Of a stretch of 64,000 bases of DNA, positions 24,500-34,421 are shown one piece after another. Both the position numbers and the translations under genes were made by a program. The notes under the pieces were generated by a model. The model ran no database searches. It was not told where the DNA came from and saw only the letters and a program-made list of their open reading frames with translations. Position 1 is the stretch's first letter; each line of letters starts with the position of its first letter. This DNA is from Sphingobacteriales bacterium. Its GTDB lineage: Bacteria; Bacteroidota; Bacteroidia; Chitinophagales; Chitinophagaceae. The stretch lies in NCBI GenBank assembly GCA_016200915.1, contig JACQDV010000006.1, forward strand, positions 42,218 to 106,217, in the 5' to 3' direction.

Positions 24500-27034
24500 T
24501 TAACCAAGCATGGATAGATGCTGCTCCAACTCCATCTCAGTCTTGATCAATACATCTCTGGCTTTGCTTCCCTGGTTGGCTCCTACTATTCCGGCGGCTT
24601 CTAACTGGTCCATCAGTCGGCCGGCACGATTATATCCAAGTTTCATACGACGCTGAAGTAAAGAGGTAGAACCCATCTGACTTGATACGATTAACCGGGC
24701 AGCATCTTCAAATAATGTATCCCGGTCACTCATATCAAAATCCTTCCCTTCCATTTCTTTTTCATCTACATACTCAGGAAGTAAGAATGCCTGCGGATAA
24801 CCTCTCTGATCTTTGATGAAATCACAAACTTCTTCCACTTCCGGCGTATCCACAAAAGCACACTGTAAACGGGTGATCTCTCCATTGTAAGAAACCAGCA
24901 TATCTCCTTTACCAATTAGCTGCTCTGCACCACCTGCATCCAAAATGGTTCTTGAGTCAACTTTTGAGGAAACTTTAAAAGCAATACGGGCCGGGAAGTT
25001 GGCTTTAATAGTACCTGTAATAATATTTACAGACGGACGTTGTGTGGCAATGATCAAATGAATACCAACTGCACGGGCTAACTGAGCCAAACGGGCAATC
25101 GGCATTTCCACTTCTTTACCCGCAGTCATTATCAAATCAGCAAACTCATCAATTACTAAAACAATGAATGGAAGATATTGATGACCTTTTTCCGGATTTA
25201 GTTTACGGGCTACAAATTTTTCATTGTATTCACGAATGTTACGGCAATGGGCTTCTTTCAGCAGATCGTAGCGGTTATCCATTTCAATACACAAAGCATT
25301 GAGTGTATGTACCACTTTTTTTGTGTCAGTGATGATGGCATCATCTTCACCCGGAAGTTTGGCCAAAAAATGTTTTTCAATATGACGGTACAAACTCAGC
25401 TCCACTTTCTTGGGATCGACCAATACTAATTTAAGCTGAGATGGATGTTTCTTGTATAACAACGAAACAAGGATAGCATTGACACCAACTGATTTACCCT
25501 GACCGGTTGCACCAGCCATCAGCAAGTGAGGCATCGTAGCCAAATCAACAATAAAGTTTTCGTTATCTATCCTTTTACCCAGCGCAATTGGTAATGAAGA
25601 AGTACTTTTTTGAAATTTATCAGAAGAAAGGAGTGTACGCATACTTACTACCGTCTTCTTCAAATTCGGCACTTCAATACCAATCGTTCCTTTACCCGGA
25701 ATGGGAGCGATAATACGGATACCCAATGCCGCCAGGCTTAAGGCAATATCATCTTCCAGGTTTTTAATTCTTGAAATACGAACACCAGCAGCAGGTACAA
25801 TCTCATACAAAGTAACAGTAGGCCCAACCGTAGCCATGATCTTTTGTATTTCGATATCGTAATTACGAAGCGTATTAATGATCTGCGTTTTATTGGTCTC
25901 TAATTCCGCAGGATCCATTACTATCTTTTCACCACCATGATTTTCCAGCAGATCCAGTTTTGGATATTTATAATCTCTGAGATCTAATACAGGATCATAA
26001 GGAGGAAGATTCTCAGCTTTCTTTGCCTGAGTTTCTTCTTCTGGTTTCGGAGCTTCATCAGGAACTTGTTTTATTTCCAATTCTAATCCACTTGTATCAA
26101 CTGGTTTTGTTTTTGGCTTCTCTGCAACAACGGGAGGAATTTCCAAAGCAGCAGGCATTACTGATTGGGGAATAATTTCCTTTGGTTCTTCAACAACTGG
26201 CTGAACAGGAATTGATAACGGCAATTCTTTCTCTGTAATTTTAAGATCATTCAGTCCATTATTTTCCTGCCGGGCAGGTGGCACAACTACCATTCCTTTA
26301 TCGCCTTTTAATGCATTCTTTTTTGGAACTGTATTTTCAACAGGTTCTGTTTCTTTAGCAGTTTCTTCATTTACTTCTGCTAATGATTCTTCAACTAGCG
26401 TATGCTGCTCTTTCTTTTGAGGCAGTTTGAATACAGGATTAAATCTCCATATTATATATATAAACCCGGTAACAGCAAGAAAAACTCCTGCACCTAATGA
26501 ACCCAACAGGCCAGATAGCCACCCGTTAACCAATTCACCGGCTGCACCACCCCAGGGAAATTTCTGCCCTTTAAAAACAAAAGCAAATGCAGTAGAAAAA
26601 AATAATAACCCAATTAATACATAACGAAAGTTGCGCCACAGGGAAAATATCTTTTTACCCAATAAAAGGTTTACTCCGGCAACAAAAAAGAATGTGCAGA
26701 ATAAAAAGGATGCTACACCAAATCCCCTGTATATAAATAAATGTGAGAACCATGCGCCTAATCTTCCCAGCAGATTGGCAACGGTTTCCTCCTTTCCAAA
26801 TAAAAAACTTACTCCTTTACCCAACACTTTATCCTGGTCCTGTTTCCAGGTGAAACAATAAGAAACAAATGCTATGAAAAGGAAGAAACTTATAAGCAGC
26901 AAAACGGTACCCATAATTTTATGCGTACGTTCATCCTTTACCAGTTCTTTCACGGTAACAGATTCCTGTTTTTCTTGCTTTAGTTCTTCGGCCCCGTTGG
27001 ATTTTTTTCCCTGTTTTGCACGGTTTTTAGCCAT
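24500..27034 (-). CDS. ftsK: DNA translocase FtsK
   Basis: I choose the ATG at 27034 (MAKNRAKQGKKSNG). A TATCTTTG promoter ends 5 bp upstream of it, so the longer frame to 27076 would precede the mRNA. The protein has 844 residues: four N-terminal membrane helices (about 45-190), a Pro/Glu/Lys-rich linker (about 205-330), then the motor with Walker A GATGQGKSVGVNAIL (about 506), Walker B FIVLVIDEFADLI and a gamma winged helix (LLQRRMKLGYNRAGRLMDQL) that reads polarising KOPS-type sites. It pumps DNA at the septum for XerCD resolution of dimers. It lacks only the very long linker of E. coli FtsK and is thus SpoIIIE-sized. Confidence 0.95.
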   Translation of the reverse strand: MAKNRAKQGKKSNGAEELKQEKQESVTVKELVKDERTHKIMGTVLLLISFFLFIAFVSYCFTWKQDQDKVLGKGVSFLFGKEETVANLLGRLGAWFSHLFIYRGFGVASFLFCTFFFVAGVNLLLGKKIFSLWRNFRYVLIGLLFFSTAFAFVFKGQKFPWGGAAGELVNGWLSGLLGSLGAGVFLAVTGFIYIIWRFNPVFKLPQKKEQHTLVEESLAEVNEETAKETEPVENTVPKKNALKGDKGMVVVPPARQENNGLNDLKITEKELPLSIPVQPVVEEPKEIIPQSVMPAALEIPPVVAEKPKTKPVDTSGLELEIKQVPDEAPKPEEETQAKKAENLPPYDPVLDLRDYKYPKLDLLENHGGEKIVMDPAELETNKTQIINTLRNYDIEIQKIMATVGPTVTLYEIVPAAGVRISRIKNLEDDIALSLAALGIRIIAPIPGKGTIGIEVPNLKKTVVSMRTLLSSDKFQKSTSSLPIALGKRIDNENFIVDLATMPHLLMAGATGQGKSVGVNAILVSLLYKKHPSQLKLVLVDPKKVELSLYRHIEKHFLAKLPGEDDAIITDTKKVVHTLNALCIEMDNRYDLLKEAHCRNIREYNEKFVARKLNPEKGHQYLPFIVLVIDEFADLIMTAGKEVEMPIARLAQLARAVGIHLIIATQRPSVNIITGTIKANFPARIAFKVSSKVDSRTILDAGGAEQLIGKGDMLVSYNGEITRLQCAFVDTPEVEEVCDFIKDQRGYPQAFLLPEYVDEKEMEGKDFDMSDRDTLFEDAARLIVSSQMGSTSLLQRRMKLGYNRAGRLMDQLEAAGIVGANQGSKARDVLIKTEMELEQHLSMLG

Positions 27035-27039
27035 AGGCG

Positions 27040-27047
27040 CAAAGATA
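27040..27047 (-). promoter_or_regulatory. -7 element of ftsK
   Basis: Minus-strand TATCTTTG, then CGCCT and the ATG at 27034: TAnnTTTG with almost no leader. It decides the ftsK start. Confidence 0.65.
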
Positions 27048-27144
27048 ATGATATAGATAAAACAGCAAACTGCCATTCAACAATCAAAAAAGGTGTGTAA
27101 ATACTGGCAAGTTTTGTATTTTGAAGCTTGTAAACTGCACGATC

Positions 27145-29073
27145 TTGAAAACGGCTTTTTCATCATTCCTGGTCATAGTTTTTCTGGCAATTTTGCCAGG
27201 AGTATCTGCTCAAACAGACAGTGCTTCAATGATAGTGCTTACCAACCAGGTAGTTCCTTACAAAAATATCATCCCCAATATTTATTTTTTCTCTGATCAC
27301 CAGCAAAAATTACCGGTAAAAGAAGTGGCACGCATTGTAAAATGGGGTAAACTCACAGACTCTATTCCAAACCGGATTAACATTCCTAAAAAATTTATTA
27401 CTGCCAATAACTATTTCAAATTCTTTTTGCATAACAATACCGATTCACTGCAAAGTTTTTGCTTTAATCCGGGTAATTACTTTGATGTTTTTGAAATTTA
27501 CAAACAACAAAATGATTCACTTACAGAAAATACGCTGTTCACAAAAGTTGACGTTAAAGATTTTGTACTCAACCATGGTTTCAAACTTATACAGATACGG
27601 GCCGGTGAAACGATCACTTTCATTATAAAATTACACTATGTAAAAACCACTGTTATCAGTGTAAACCCAAGATTGGTTAAAGCAGAGTACTCCAGGCAGC
27701 AGTTGACCAATGAACTCAATTTTTCCGATGTACAAAATATTATCACCTTCATTGTTTCGGGATTTTTTTTAATGATGATATTTTATTCTTTTATCAGTTA
27801 CCGCCACGGCTACCGCCCGGAATTTCTTTTCTACGGATTCTATACGCTATGTATCAGCAGTCTCATTTTTTTAAAAACAATCTTATATGGAAATTCAACC
27901 TGGTTCAATCATTTTTTTGAAGGCTATTTTGATTTTCTTATTCAGTTAGCATCCGTGTATTTGTATTTGTTTTTTGTGCGCAGCTATCTAAACACAAAAC
28001 TCAACTATCCTTTTATAAATAAACTGCTTCGTTACTCACAATGGATTGTAATGGGAGCAACTGTAATATATACTTATATATTTTTTGGAACCAACTACCT
28101 GTCGCTTCAAAATCAAATTGAATTTTACACAAAAATATATTTGCTTTTGCTTGGGATAATTTTTGTAAGCGCAGGATTTAGATATAAAGACCGTTTGCTG
28201 AAATACCTTGTTTATGGCAATATTATTTTAATTGTGTTTGGGCTGATTTCGTTTGTATTTTCCAGCACTCCGTTCAGGTTAGAGAAATTGCATTGGATTT
28301 TTAGCTCCGGGCTTTTCTATTATGATCTTGGTGTGCTGGGAGAATGTATTTTATTTATGATGGGATTAAGTTATAAAAACCGCATAGAACTGATTGAAAA
28401 AGTGAAAATGCAGGAAGCCATAAAACGGGAAGAAGAAAGAAGGGAGATGGAAAAACAACTTACCATAATTCAAACACAGCAGGAAGAACGTAACCGCATC
28501 TCTGCTGATATGCATGATGAATTAGGTGCCGGTATGACAGCCATCCGCTTAATGAGTGAAATGGCAAAAGCTAAAACAGCTAATCAACCAATTCCCGAGA
28601 TTGATAAAATATCCGATTCAGCTAACGACCTGCTCAATAAAATGAATGCAATTATATGGAGTATGATTTCCTCCAATGATACCTTGCCCAACCTGGTAAG
28701 CTATATCCGTTCCTATGCACAGAGTTATTTTGAAACGCTGGATATGAAATGTAAGGTTGATATAGCAGATGATGTACCCGAACTCGAATTGAGTGGTGAA
28801 AAGAGAAGAAATATCTTTCTTACAGTTAAGGAGGCATTGAATAACGTAGTAAAACATGCCAAAGCCAGCGAAGTGCAGTTGAATTTTTCTTTTGAGAAAA
28901 ATATTTGTATCAAAATAATTGACAATGGTGTTGGTATTAATGAAGATAAAATAAGGGAATTTGGAAATGGCCTGAAAAATATGAGGAAGCGTATGGAACG
29001 AATCGGCGGAACATTTATGGTCACTAATAACAACGGGACACACATTCAAATGTGCATCCCGTTCGATAAATAG
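27145..29073 (+). CDS. sensor histidine kinase with 7TMR-DISM sensor (orphan)
   Basis: A kinase of about 642 residues. The start is probably the TTG at 27145 (MKTAFSSFLVIVFLAILPGVSAQ after initiation); a TTG at 27121 adds 8 residues. A periplasmic 7TMR-DISM2-like beta domain (about 30-195) is followed by seven hydrophobic helices (about 200-410), a coiled coil rich in EERREMEKQL, then a HisKA_3 dimerisation box with phosphoacceptor His in DMHDELGAGMTAIRLMSEM (about 455). The HATPase_c domain has N-box VKEALNNVVKHA and G1 DNGVGINE. Such NarL/DesK-type kinases normally pair with a LuxR-type response regulator, but none is adjacent. It is divergent from ftsK and convergent with hisB. Confidence 0.88.
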   Translation: MKTAFSSFLVIVFLAILPGVSAQTDSASMIVLTNQVVPYKNIIPNIYFFSDHQQKLPVKEVARIVKWGKLTDSIPNRINIPKKFITANNYFKFFLHNNTDSLQSFCFNPGNYFDVFEIYKQQNDSLTENTLFTKVDVKDFVLNHGFKLIQIRAGETITFIIKLHYVKTTVISVNPRLVKAEYSRQQLTNELNFSDVQNIITFIVSGFFLMMIFYSFISYRHGYRPEFLFYGFYTLCISSLIFLKTILYGNSTWFNHFFEGYFDFLIQLASVYLYLFFVRSYLNTKLNYPFINKLLRYSQWIVMGATVIYTYIFFGTNYLSLQNQIEFYTKIYLLLLGIIFVSAGFRYKDRLLKYLVYGNIILIVFGLISFVFSSTPFRLEKLHWIFSSGLFYYDLGVLGECILFMMGLSYKNRIELIEKVKMQEAIKREEERREMEKQLTIIQTQQEERNRISADMHDELGAGMTAIRLMSEMAKAKTANQPIPEIDKISDSANDLLNKMNAIIWSMISSNDTLPNLVSYIRSYAQSYFETLDMKCKVDIADDVPELELSGEKRRNIFLTVKEALNNVVKHAKASEVQLNFSFEKNICIKIIDNGVGINEDKIREFGNGLKNMRKRMERIGGTFMVTNNNGTHIQMCIPFDK

Positions 29074-29084
29074 CTTGCAAGATA

Positions 29085-30227
29085 TTATAATACTCCTTTT
29101 GTACTCGGCAAATAATTACTCAACGGATCTCTTTTCACTGCCATCTTAATGGCTTTGGCAAATGCTTTAAAGATGGCTTCAATTTTATGATGCTCATTAT
29201 CGCCTTTGCATTCAATATTCAAATTACATTTTGCAGCATCACTAAACGATTTGAAGAAATGAAAGAACATTTCTGTTGGCATCTCTCCTATCTTTTCTCT
29301 TTTAAATTCAGCATTCCATACAATCCAGTTGCGTCCTCCAAAGTCGATCAGCACTTTTGCTTCTGCTTCATCCATGGGTAAAGCAAATCCATAACGCTCC
29401 ATTCCTCTTTTATCAGCTAATGCTTTGGCAAATGTTTCACCTAACGCAATGCCTGTATCTTCAATGGTATGATGTTCATCAATATGCAGATCACCCTTGG
29501 TGGTTATGCTCAAATCAATTTTACCATGACGGGCAATTTGCTCCAGCATATGATCAAAGAATCCTAACCCGGTATGAATATTGGCTTTGCCACTTCCATC
29601 CATATTTACTTCCACACTGATCTTTGTTTCATTGGTATAGCGTTCATGTTTAACAATACGCAACCCCAATTTTAAAAACTCGTATATCTTACTCCACTCG
29701 GTCGTTTCCAGTACAATGGTTGACTGACGCAGCTCTTCCACCTTATCTTTTATTTCCGCAGAGCCAAGTGAAGCATCATTGTTTATCCAGATTCCTTTAC
29801 AGCCTAAATTCTTTGCCAGTTGTATATCAGTAATGCGATCTCCAATTACAAATGAATTTGCTAAATCGTATTCATGATTATTGAGGTACTTGGTAAACAT
29901 TCCAGCACCAGGTTTCCGGGTAGGTGCATTTTCATGAGGAAAAGTTCTGTCTATTAAAACATCATTAAACTTCACTCCTTCGTTTTCAAAACTCTTCAAT
30001 ACAAAATTGTGCAATGGCCAGAAAGTGTCTTCAGGGAAAGACGGCGTTCCTAATCCATCCTGGTTCGTAGGCATTACCAATTCATAATCCATTTCGGTTG
30101 CTATCCTGTGCATGAATTCAAATACATGCGGATAGAAAGTAAGTTTATCAAACGAATCTAATTGATACGTAGGTGGTGCTTCATTAATTAATGTACCATC
30201 CCTGTCGATAAATAAAACTCTCTTCAT
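29085..30227 (-). CDS. hisB: bifunctional histidinol-phosphatase / imidazoleglycerol-phosphate dehydratase
   Basis: A 380-residue fusion enzyme for histidine synthesis steps 6 and 8. The N-terminal HAD phosphatase (about 1-170) begins [17 protein letters not shown] (catalytic D-x-D pair), with the zinc-type [16 protein letters not shown] region and the later [23 protein letters not shown]. The C-terminal IGPD domain (about 188-380) carries [20 protein letters not shown] and [17 protein letters not shown], the Mn-binding His clusters, plus a second [11 protein letters not shown] ... STKGVL end. Last gene of the his operon in this window; the hisHAFI genes do not follow it. Confidence 0.95.
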   Translation of the reverse strand: MKRVLFIDRDGTLINEAPPTYQLDSFDKLTFYPHVFEFMHRIATEMDYELVMPTNQDGLGTPSFPEDTFWPLHNFVLKSFENEGVKFNDVLIDRTFPHENAPTRKPGAGMFTKYLNNHEYDLANSFVIGDRITDIQLAKNLGCKGIWINNDASLGSAEIKDKVEELRQSTIVLETTEWSKIYEFLKLGLRIVKHERYTNETKISVEVNMDGSGKANIHTGLGFFDHMLEQIARHGKIDLSITTKGDLHIDEHHTIEDTGIALGETFAKALADKRGMERYGFALPMDEAEAKVLIDFGGRNWIVWNAEFKREKIGEMPTEMFFHFFKSFSDAAKCNLNIECKGDNEHHKIEAIFKAFAKAIKMAVKRDPLSNYLPSTKGVL

Positions 30228-30230
30228 AAT

Positions 30231-31502
30231 TTATTTTCCTGAATAAGTTATTTTCCAAATGCGTCCGTTCTGATCATCACAAATATAAATGGAGCCATCA
30301 GGCCCCTGTGCTAACCCACATGGGCGATGTGCTGCACCATTGGGTGATTTATCTTTCCCTGCAAAATTATCAGCAAACACTTCATAATCTCCGCTTGGCT
30401 TACCATCTTTAAACGGAACAAATACTACATTATATCCACCCTGTTCTTTTGGCGCCCTGTTCCATGAACCATGAAACGCAATGAAGGCACCGTTGTGATA
30501 TTTTTCGGGGAATTGATTACCTGTATAAAACAACAACCCATTAGGAGCCCAGTGTGCCGGGAAGGCATAAATAGGTTGTCCTTTCCCATCACATCCCGTT
30601 GTTGCTTTACCATCGCCACCATATTCAGGCGACTGGGCTTTTTTCTTTTGATTGGGATCGTAATAACAATAAGGCCATCCAAAATCTGAACCTTTTGTTA
30701 TCCGGAACATTTCTTCTGCTGGCAATTCCACTCTTTGATCTTCGGTAAATAATTTTGGATATAATTTATCCAAATCATCACGACCATGTTGCACACCATA
30801 TAATTCATTCACTGTTTTATTCCAACTTAATGCTACTATATTTCTTATGCCAGTAGCATAACGCAATCCATCAGCATAATGCTGTTTTAATTTATCCGTT
30901 TTGAATTGCCAGATACCTCCAGCCGAATCTAAAATAGGGCATGGACTCATTCCAGGAGAACCCGGTGTACGATCTTCAACCTGGCAACTATTTGAAGGGG
31001 CTCCAATGTTTACATAAACATTCCCGGCGTTATCCACTGCAATAGATTTTGCTGCATGTTGTCCTTTATTCACTAATCCTTCAACAATCATTTCTTCTGA
31101 AGCACCGGAAGGAACATCACCATTTTCTAATTTATAACGATAAATGTTATTGTCTGATGTTGCATAGAGATGATCATTGCCAATAGCGATACCTGTACCA
31201 CCATAAGTACCAAAACCGGAAGCATCATCTGCTATTCCATTCTTGTCTTTATCTTCTAACTTCAAAATACCATGACCATTCTTTACACCACCAAGTTTAA
31301 CATACACCACTCCATTATCACTTACTGTAATATGACGGGCTGAACCAACCGTGTCAGCAAAAATAGTTGCAGAAAAACCCTGTGGTAAACTAATAGTTGA
31401 ATCAATAGCAACCTGGTCAGCTTGTTTTTCTTTTGTTTCCGTTTTACAGGATGCAAAAATTAAAACAGCGATAGACATAGCATACCAAATTTTATTTTTC
31501 AT
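30231..31502 (-). CDS. PQQ-dependent sugar / sorbosone dehydrogenase-like lipoprotein inside the his operon
   Basis: A 423-residue exported protein. The signal ends at a lipobox, LIFASC (Cys19), followed by KTETKEK, so a lipoprotein. The rest is a six-bladed beta-propeller of the soluble glucose/sorbosone dehydrogenase type: LPQGFSATIFADTVGSARHITVSDNGVVYV, YGGTGIAIGNDHLYATSDNNIYRY, YATGIRNIVALSWN, ELYGVQHGRDDLDKLYP, GSDFGWPYCYYDPNQKK, HGSWNRAPKEQGGYNVVFVPF and SIYICDDQNGRIWKITY. Enzyme activity and PQQ use are inferred from family only. It sits 3 bp before hisB and 29 bp after hisC, so it is co-transcribed with histidine genes, to which it has no obvious link. Confidence 0.85.
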   Translation of the reverse strand: MKNKIWYAMSIAVLIFASCKTETKEKQADQVAIDSTISLPQGFSATIFADTVGSARHITVSDNGVVYVKLGGVKNGHGILKLEDKDKNGIADDASGFGTYGGTGIAIGNDHLYATSDNNIYRYKLENGDVPSGASEEMIVEGLVNKGQHAAKSIAVDNAGNVYVNIGAPSNSCQVEDRTPGSPGMSPCPILDSAGGIWQFKTDKLKQHYADGLRYATGIRNIVALSWNKTVNELYGVQHGRDDLDKLYPKLFTEDQRVELPAEEMFRITKGSDFGWPYCYYDPNQKKKAQSPEYGGDGKATTGCDGKGQPIYAFPAHWAPNGLLFYTGNQFPEKYHNGAFIAFHGSWNRAPKEQGGYNVVFVPFKDGKPSGDYEVFADNFAGKDKSPNGAAHRPCGLAQGPDGSIYICDDQNGRIWKITYSGK

Positions 31503-31531
31503 ATAGCTGGTTTTAAAAATGAATAACCAAA

Positions 31532-32587
31532 TTACACAATAAAAGTTTTCAGACTTTCAATTAATTGCTTGTTTTCTTCTTTTGTGCCCACCGTAATCCG
31601 TAAACATCCTTCGCACAGTTCAACCTTACTTCTATCTCTCACAACTATTGCTTTTGCCAATAGGTATTCATAAATAGCTCTTGCTTCCACCACCTTTACC
31701 AATAAAAAATTAGCATCCGAAGGATAAATTTTTTGAACTACTGGTAATTGAGCTAATTCATTTGTCAGCTCATCCCTGCTTTGCACCAACTCTTTAATAA
31801 ATCCATTTACCTGTTCTATATTTTCCAGCGCTTCCAATACTATTTCCTGTGCAGCCTGGGAGATATTATAAGGAGGTTTGATTTTGTTATACACTTCAAT
31901 AATATCTTCACTGGCAAAACTCATTCCTAAACGCAAGGCTGCTAATCCCCATGCTTTGCTAAGTGTTTGCATCACTACAAGATTGGGATACTCCGTCAAT
32001 TCCTGTATAAAAGATTTTTGACGGGAGAAATTGATATAGGCTTCATCAATCACTACTAATCCTTCAAAATTATTCAGTACTGTTTCTATATCTTCTCTGT
32101 TGAATGAATTTGCGGTAGGATTGTTGGGGGAACATATCCAGATGATTTTGGTGTTTTCATCTACCAGGTTTTCTAAATGAATTAAGTCCAGTTGAAAATC
32201 ATCGGTCAGCTTTGCTTTTCTTACTTCTACATCATTGATATTGGCACTCACTTCATACATGCCATAAGTAGGCGGACATATAATGACATTATCTTTCCCG
32301 GGGTTACAAAATCCTCGGTACAGAATGTCAATACATTCATCGCTACCATTGCCAATGAAAATATTTTGTGGCGGTACTCCTTTTATATCCGCCAGCTTAT
32401 ATTTTATTTTCCATTGCAATGGGTCGGGGTAGCGGTTATAGTTTTTTGCTAATGGGGAGCCAATAGAATTTTCATTTGCGTCCAGAAACACATCAGCCTT
32501 CCCCTTAAACTCATCCCTTGCAGATGAATAAGGCACTAACGTTTTAATATTTTCTCTTAAAAGTTTATTGATATCAAACATAACCAA
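31532..32587 (-). CDS. hisC: histidinol-phosphate aminotransferase
   Basis: A 351-residue class II PLP aminotransferase that converts imidazole-acetol phosphate to histidinol phosphate. It has IFIGNGSDECIDILYRGFCNPGKDNVI near the PLP phosphate site, IIWICSPNNPTANSFNREDIE, VVIDEAYINFS (D/Y ring contacts) and the Schiff-base lysine in TLSKAWGLAALRLG. Late FLLVKV and LRITVG (Arg carboxylate anchor) complete the family pattern. The first ATG is 6 bp upstream of a second (MFDINKLL, 32581), either of which could be the start. It is co-directional with hisD and the acetyltransferase gene. Confidence 0.94.
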   Translation of the reverse strand: MVMFDINKLLRENIKTLVPYSSARDEFKGKADVFLDANENSIGSPLAKNYNRYPDPLQWKIKYKLADIKGVPPQNIFIGNGSDECIDILYRGFCNPGKDNVIICPPTYGMYEVSANINDVEVRKAKLTDDFQLDLIHLENLVDENTKIIWICSPNNPTANSFNREDIETVLNNFEGLVVIDEAYINFSRQKSFIQELTEYPNLVVMQTLSKAWGLAALRLGMSFASEDIIEVYNKIKPPYNISQAAQEIVLEALENIEQVNGFIKELVQSRDELTNELAQLPVVQKIYPSDANFLLVKVVEARAIYEYLLAKAIVVRDRSKVELCEGCLRITVGTKEENKQLIESLKTFIV

Positions 32588-32596
32588 ACCTGTTCT

Positions 32597-33019
32597 TTAA
32601 AATTTCTTTTGATAGTGAAAACCGATAATTCTGTATCCTTCGTTTGCCCAGAATTTCTGTCCGGCACTATTGCCTACATAACAATTGAGTTCACTGGCAA
32701 TACAACCCTGTTCTTTGGCAAACTGGTATATCCAGTCCATCAACTTCTCCCCCACACCCTGGCCACGATACTCCGGCAATATCACCACATCATCCGGTTC
32801 AATATGACGACCTACATAATATTTCGTCAGTATCCACAAACCAGAAATACCAATCAATCTATTTTTATCAAACACACCTAAACATATATAACCCCTGTTA
32901 AACATTTCATTTAACCTTTCCTCCAGCAATTCATGGCTCAATTTTTCATCCAGCACCTGCAATAATGGAATAATATTTTTTATTTCGGTTCTTGGAAGTA
33001 ATTCAAATTTTATTTCCAT
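32597..33019 (-). CDS. GNAT family N-acetyltransferase
   Basis: A 140-residue GNAT acetyltransferase. Motif A is DVVILPEYRGQGVGEKLMDWIYQFAKEQG (R/Q-x-x-G-x-G/A CoA pyrophosphate loop), followed by a beta-bulge and motif B (NCYVGNSAGQKFWANEGYRIIGF). Substrate is unknown. It lies between hisD and hisC with only a 9-bp gap to hisC and 66 bp to hisD, so it is part of the his operon transcript, an insertion relative to the usual hisG-D-C order. Confidence 0.85.
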   Translation of the reverse strand: MEIKFELLPRTEIKNIIPLLQVLDEKLSHELLEERLNEMFNRGYICLGVFDKNRLIGISGLWILTKYYVGRHIEPDDVVILPEYRGQGVGEKLMDWIYQFAKEQGCIASELNCYVGNSAGQKFWANEGYRIIGFHYQKKF

Positions 33020-33085
33020 ACTATTTTTTTTAGCTAAGAGGTCAAAGGAGAAAACGAGGTAAAAAAGGTTTGCTCATTTGCTCCT

Positions 33086-34384
33086 TTACTCCTTTATACT
33101 CTTAGTCCTTATTGTTACCGCATTTTTATGAGCATCCAATCCTTCTGCTGAAGCCATTAGCTCAACAGTAGCAGCAATATTTCTCAACCCTTCTTCTTCA
33201 AGTTTTTGAAAAGTTATCTTCTTTACAAAACTATCCACACTTACACCACTATATGCTTTTGCATAACCATTAGTTGGTAAGGTATGATTGGTTCCACTCG
33301 CATAATCACCTACACTTTCGGGAGAATAATTGCCAAGGAAGATAGAACCGGCGTTTACAATTTTTTCAGCAATGGCTTCGTCATCTTTACAACTGATGAT
33401 TAAATGCTCGGCAGCATATTCATTTACCAGATCAATTCCATCTTCAATATCTTTTACTAAAATGATTTTGCTGTTGGCTAATGATTTTGAAGCCAATTCT
33501 TTTCTCGGCAATAAATCCAGTTGTTTATTTATCTCAATTCCTATACTCCGGGCCAAAGCACCGGAACAAGTCACTAACAGAACCTGGCTATCGGCACCAT
33601 GTTCCGCCTGTGATAAAAGATCAGCTGCTACAAAAGATGCATTAGCTGTATCATCAGCCAGCACACATACTTCACTTGGGCCTGCAGGCATATCAATTGC
33701 TACTCCATCTTTTTGAATTAATTGTTTGGCACAGGTAACATACTGGTTACCCGGACCAAAAATTTTGTAAACCTGCGGAATACTTTCTGTACCATAAGCC
33801 ATTGCCCCAATAGCCTGCACACCTCCTGCTTTAAATATTTTAGTGATACTTACTAATTGTGCAGCATATAAAATGGCAGGATTTAATTTACCTTCTTTAT
33901 TGGGAGGAGAACATAAAACAATTTCCTTACAACCTGCCAGCTTTGCCGGAATACCTAACATTAAAATGGTAGAGAATAAAGGTGCTGTGCCGCCGGGAAT
34001 GTATAAGCCCACTTTTTCAATGCCAATTGATTTTCTCCAGCATTTAATACCCGGCATGGTCTCAATCACTTCAACAGTTGATAATTGTGCTGAGTGAAAT
34101 TTTTCAATATTGGAAGCAGCCTGCTGAATGGCTTTTTTCAATTCATTTGATACCAAAGCTTCAGCGTCTTTAATTTCTTTGGATGAAACCTGCAGCTTTT
34201 TCAGTTTTACTCCATCAAATTCTTTAGCGTATTTTTTTACTGCTCTGTCCCCTTTATCCTTTACTTTATCTAAAATCTTTTTCACTGATTTTTCCAAAGA
34301 TGAAGAATCAATAGTTGGTCTTCGCAATAAATCAGGCCAATCTTTTTTATCAGGATGTTTGAATACTTGCATAATGAATTTCAT
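33086..34384 (-). CDS. hisD: histidinol dehydrogenase
   Basis: A 432-residue zinc enzyme doing the last two steps of histidine synthesis. The family landmarks are IPGGTAPLFSTILMLGIPAKLAG, YKIFGPGNQYVTCAKQLIQKD, IDMPAGPSEVCVLADDTANASFVAADLLSQAEHGADSQVLLV (Zn ligands Gln/His) and NYSPESVGDYASGTNHTLPTNGYAK with catalytic Glu/His. The start could be the ATG at 34384 or at 34372 (MQVFKHPDKKDW); the latter resembles other HisD N-termini better. The bases between hisG and hisD contain a solo copy of the GxxExxY-associated repeat. Confidence 0.95.
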   Translation of the reverse strand: MKFIMQVFKHPDKKDWPDLLRRPTIDSSSLEKSVKKILDKVKDKGDRAVKKYAKEFDGVKLKKLQVSSKEIKDAEALVSNELKKAIQQAASNIEKFHSAQLSTVEVIETMPGIKCWRKSIGIEKVGLYIPGGTAPLFSTILMLGIPAKLAGCKEIVLCSPPNKEGKLNPAILYAAQLVSITKIFKAGGVQAIGAMAYGTESIPQVYKIFGPGNQYVTCAKQLIQKDGVAIDMPAGPSEVCVLADDTANASFVAADLLSQAEHGADSQVLLVTCSGALARSIGIEINKQLDLLPRKELASKSLANSKIILVKDIEDGIDLVNEYAAEHLIISCKDDEAIAEKIVNAGSIFLGNYSPESVGDYASGTNHTLPTNGYAKAYSGVSVDSFVKKITFQKLEEEGLRNIAATVELMASAEGLDAHKNAVTIRTKSIKE

Positions 34385-34421
34385 TTAAATCCTTAAAATC
34401 TAATAAATCCAGGTTCAGACA
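34376..34421 (-). repeat. solo copy of GxxExxY-associated repeat at the hisG/hisD junction
   Basis: On the minus strand TTGTCTGAACCTGGATTT is followed by GATTT-rich sequence (ATTAGATTTTAAGGATTT). The first 18 bases are the same as in the left repeat of the GxxExxY cassette (from 35749 down). The TGA in GTCTGAACC is the hisG stop codon. Confidence 0.7.

Noticed and set aside
30231..31502. Histidine pathway enzyme, since it lies in the his operon
   Set aside because: Lipoprotein signal and beta-propeller of the sorbosone/glucose dehydrogenase type do not match any histidine step.
33330..33716. Long open frame antisense to hisD (128 codons), and similar ones antisense to lysC, FtsK, HisG and PpdK
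   Set aside because: They are shadows of strongly conserved genes on the other strand and have no recognisable protein pattern.
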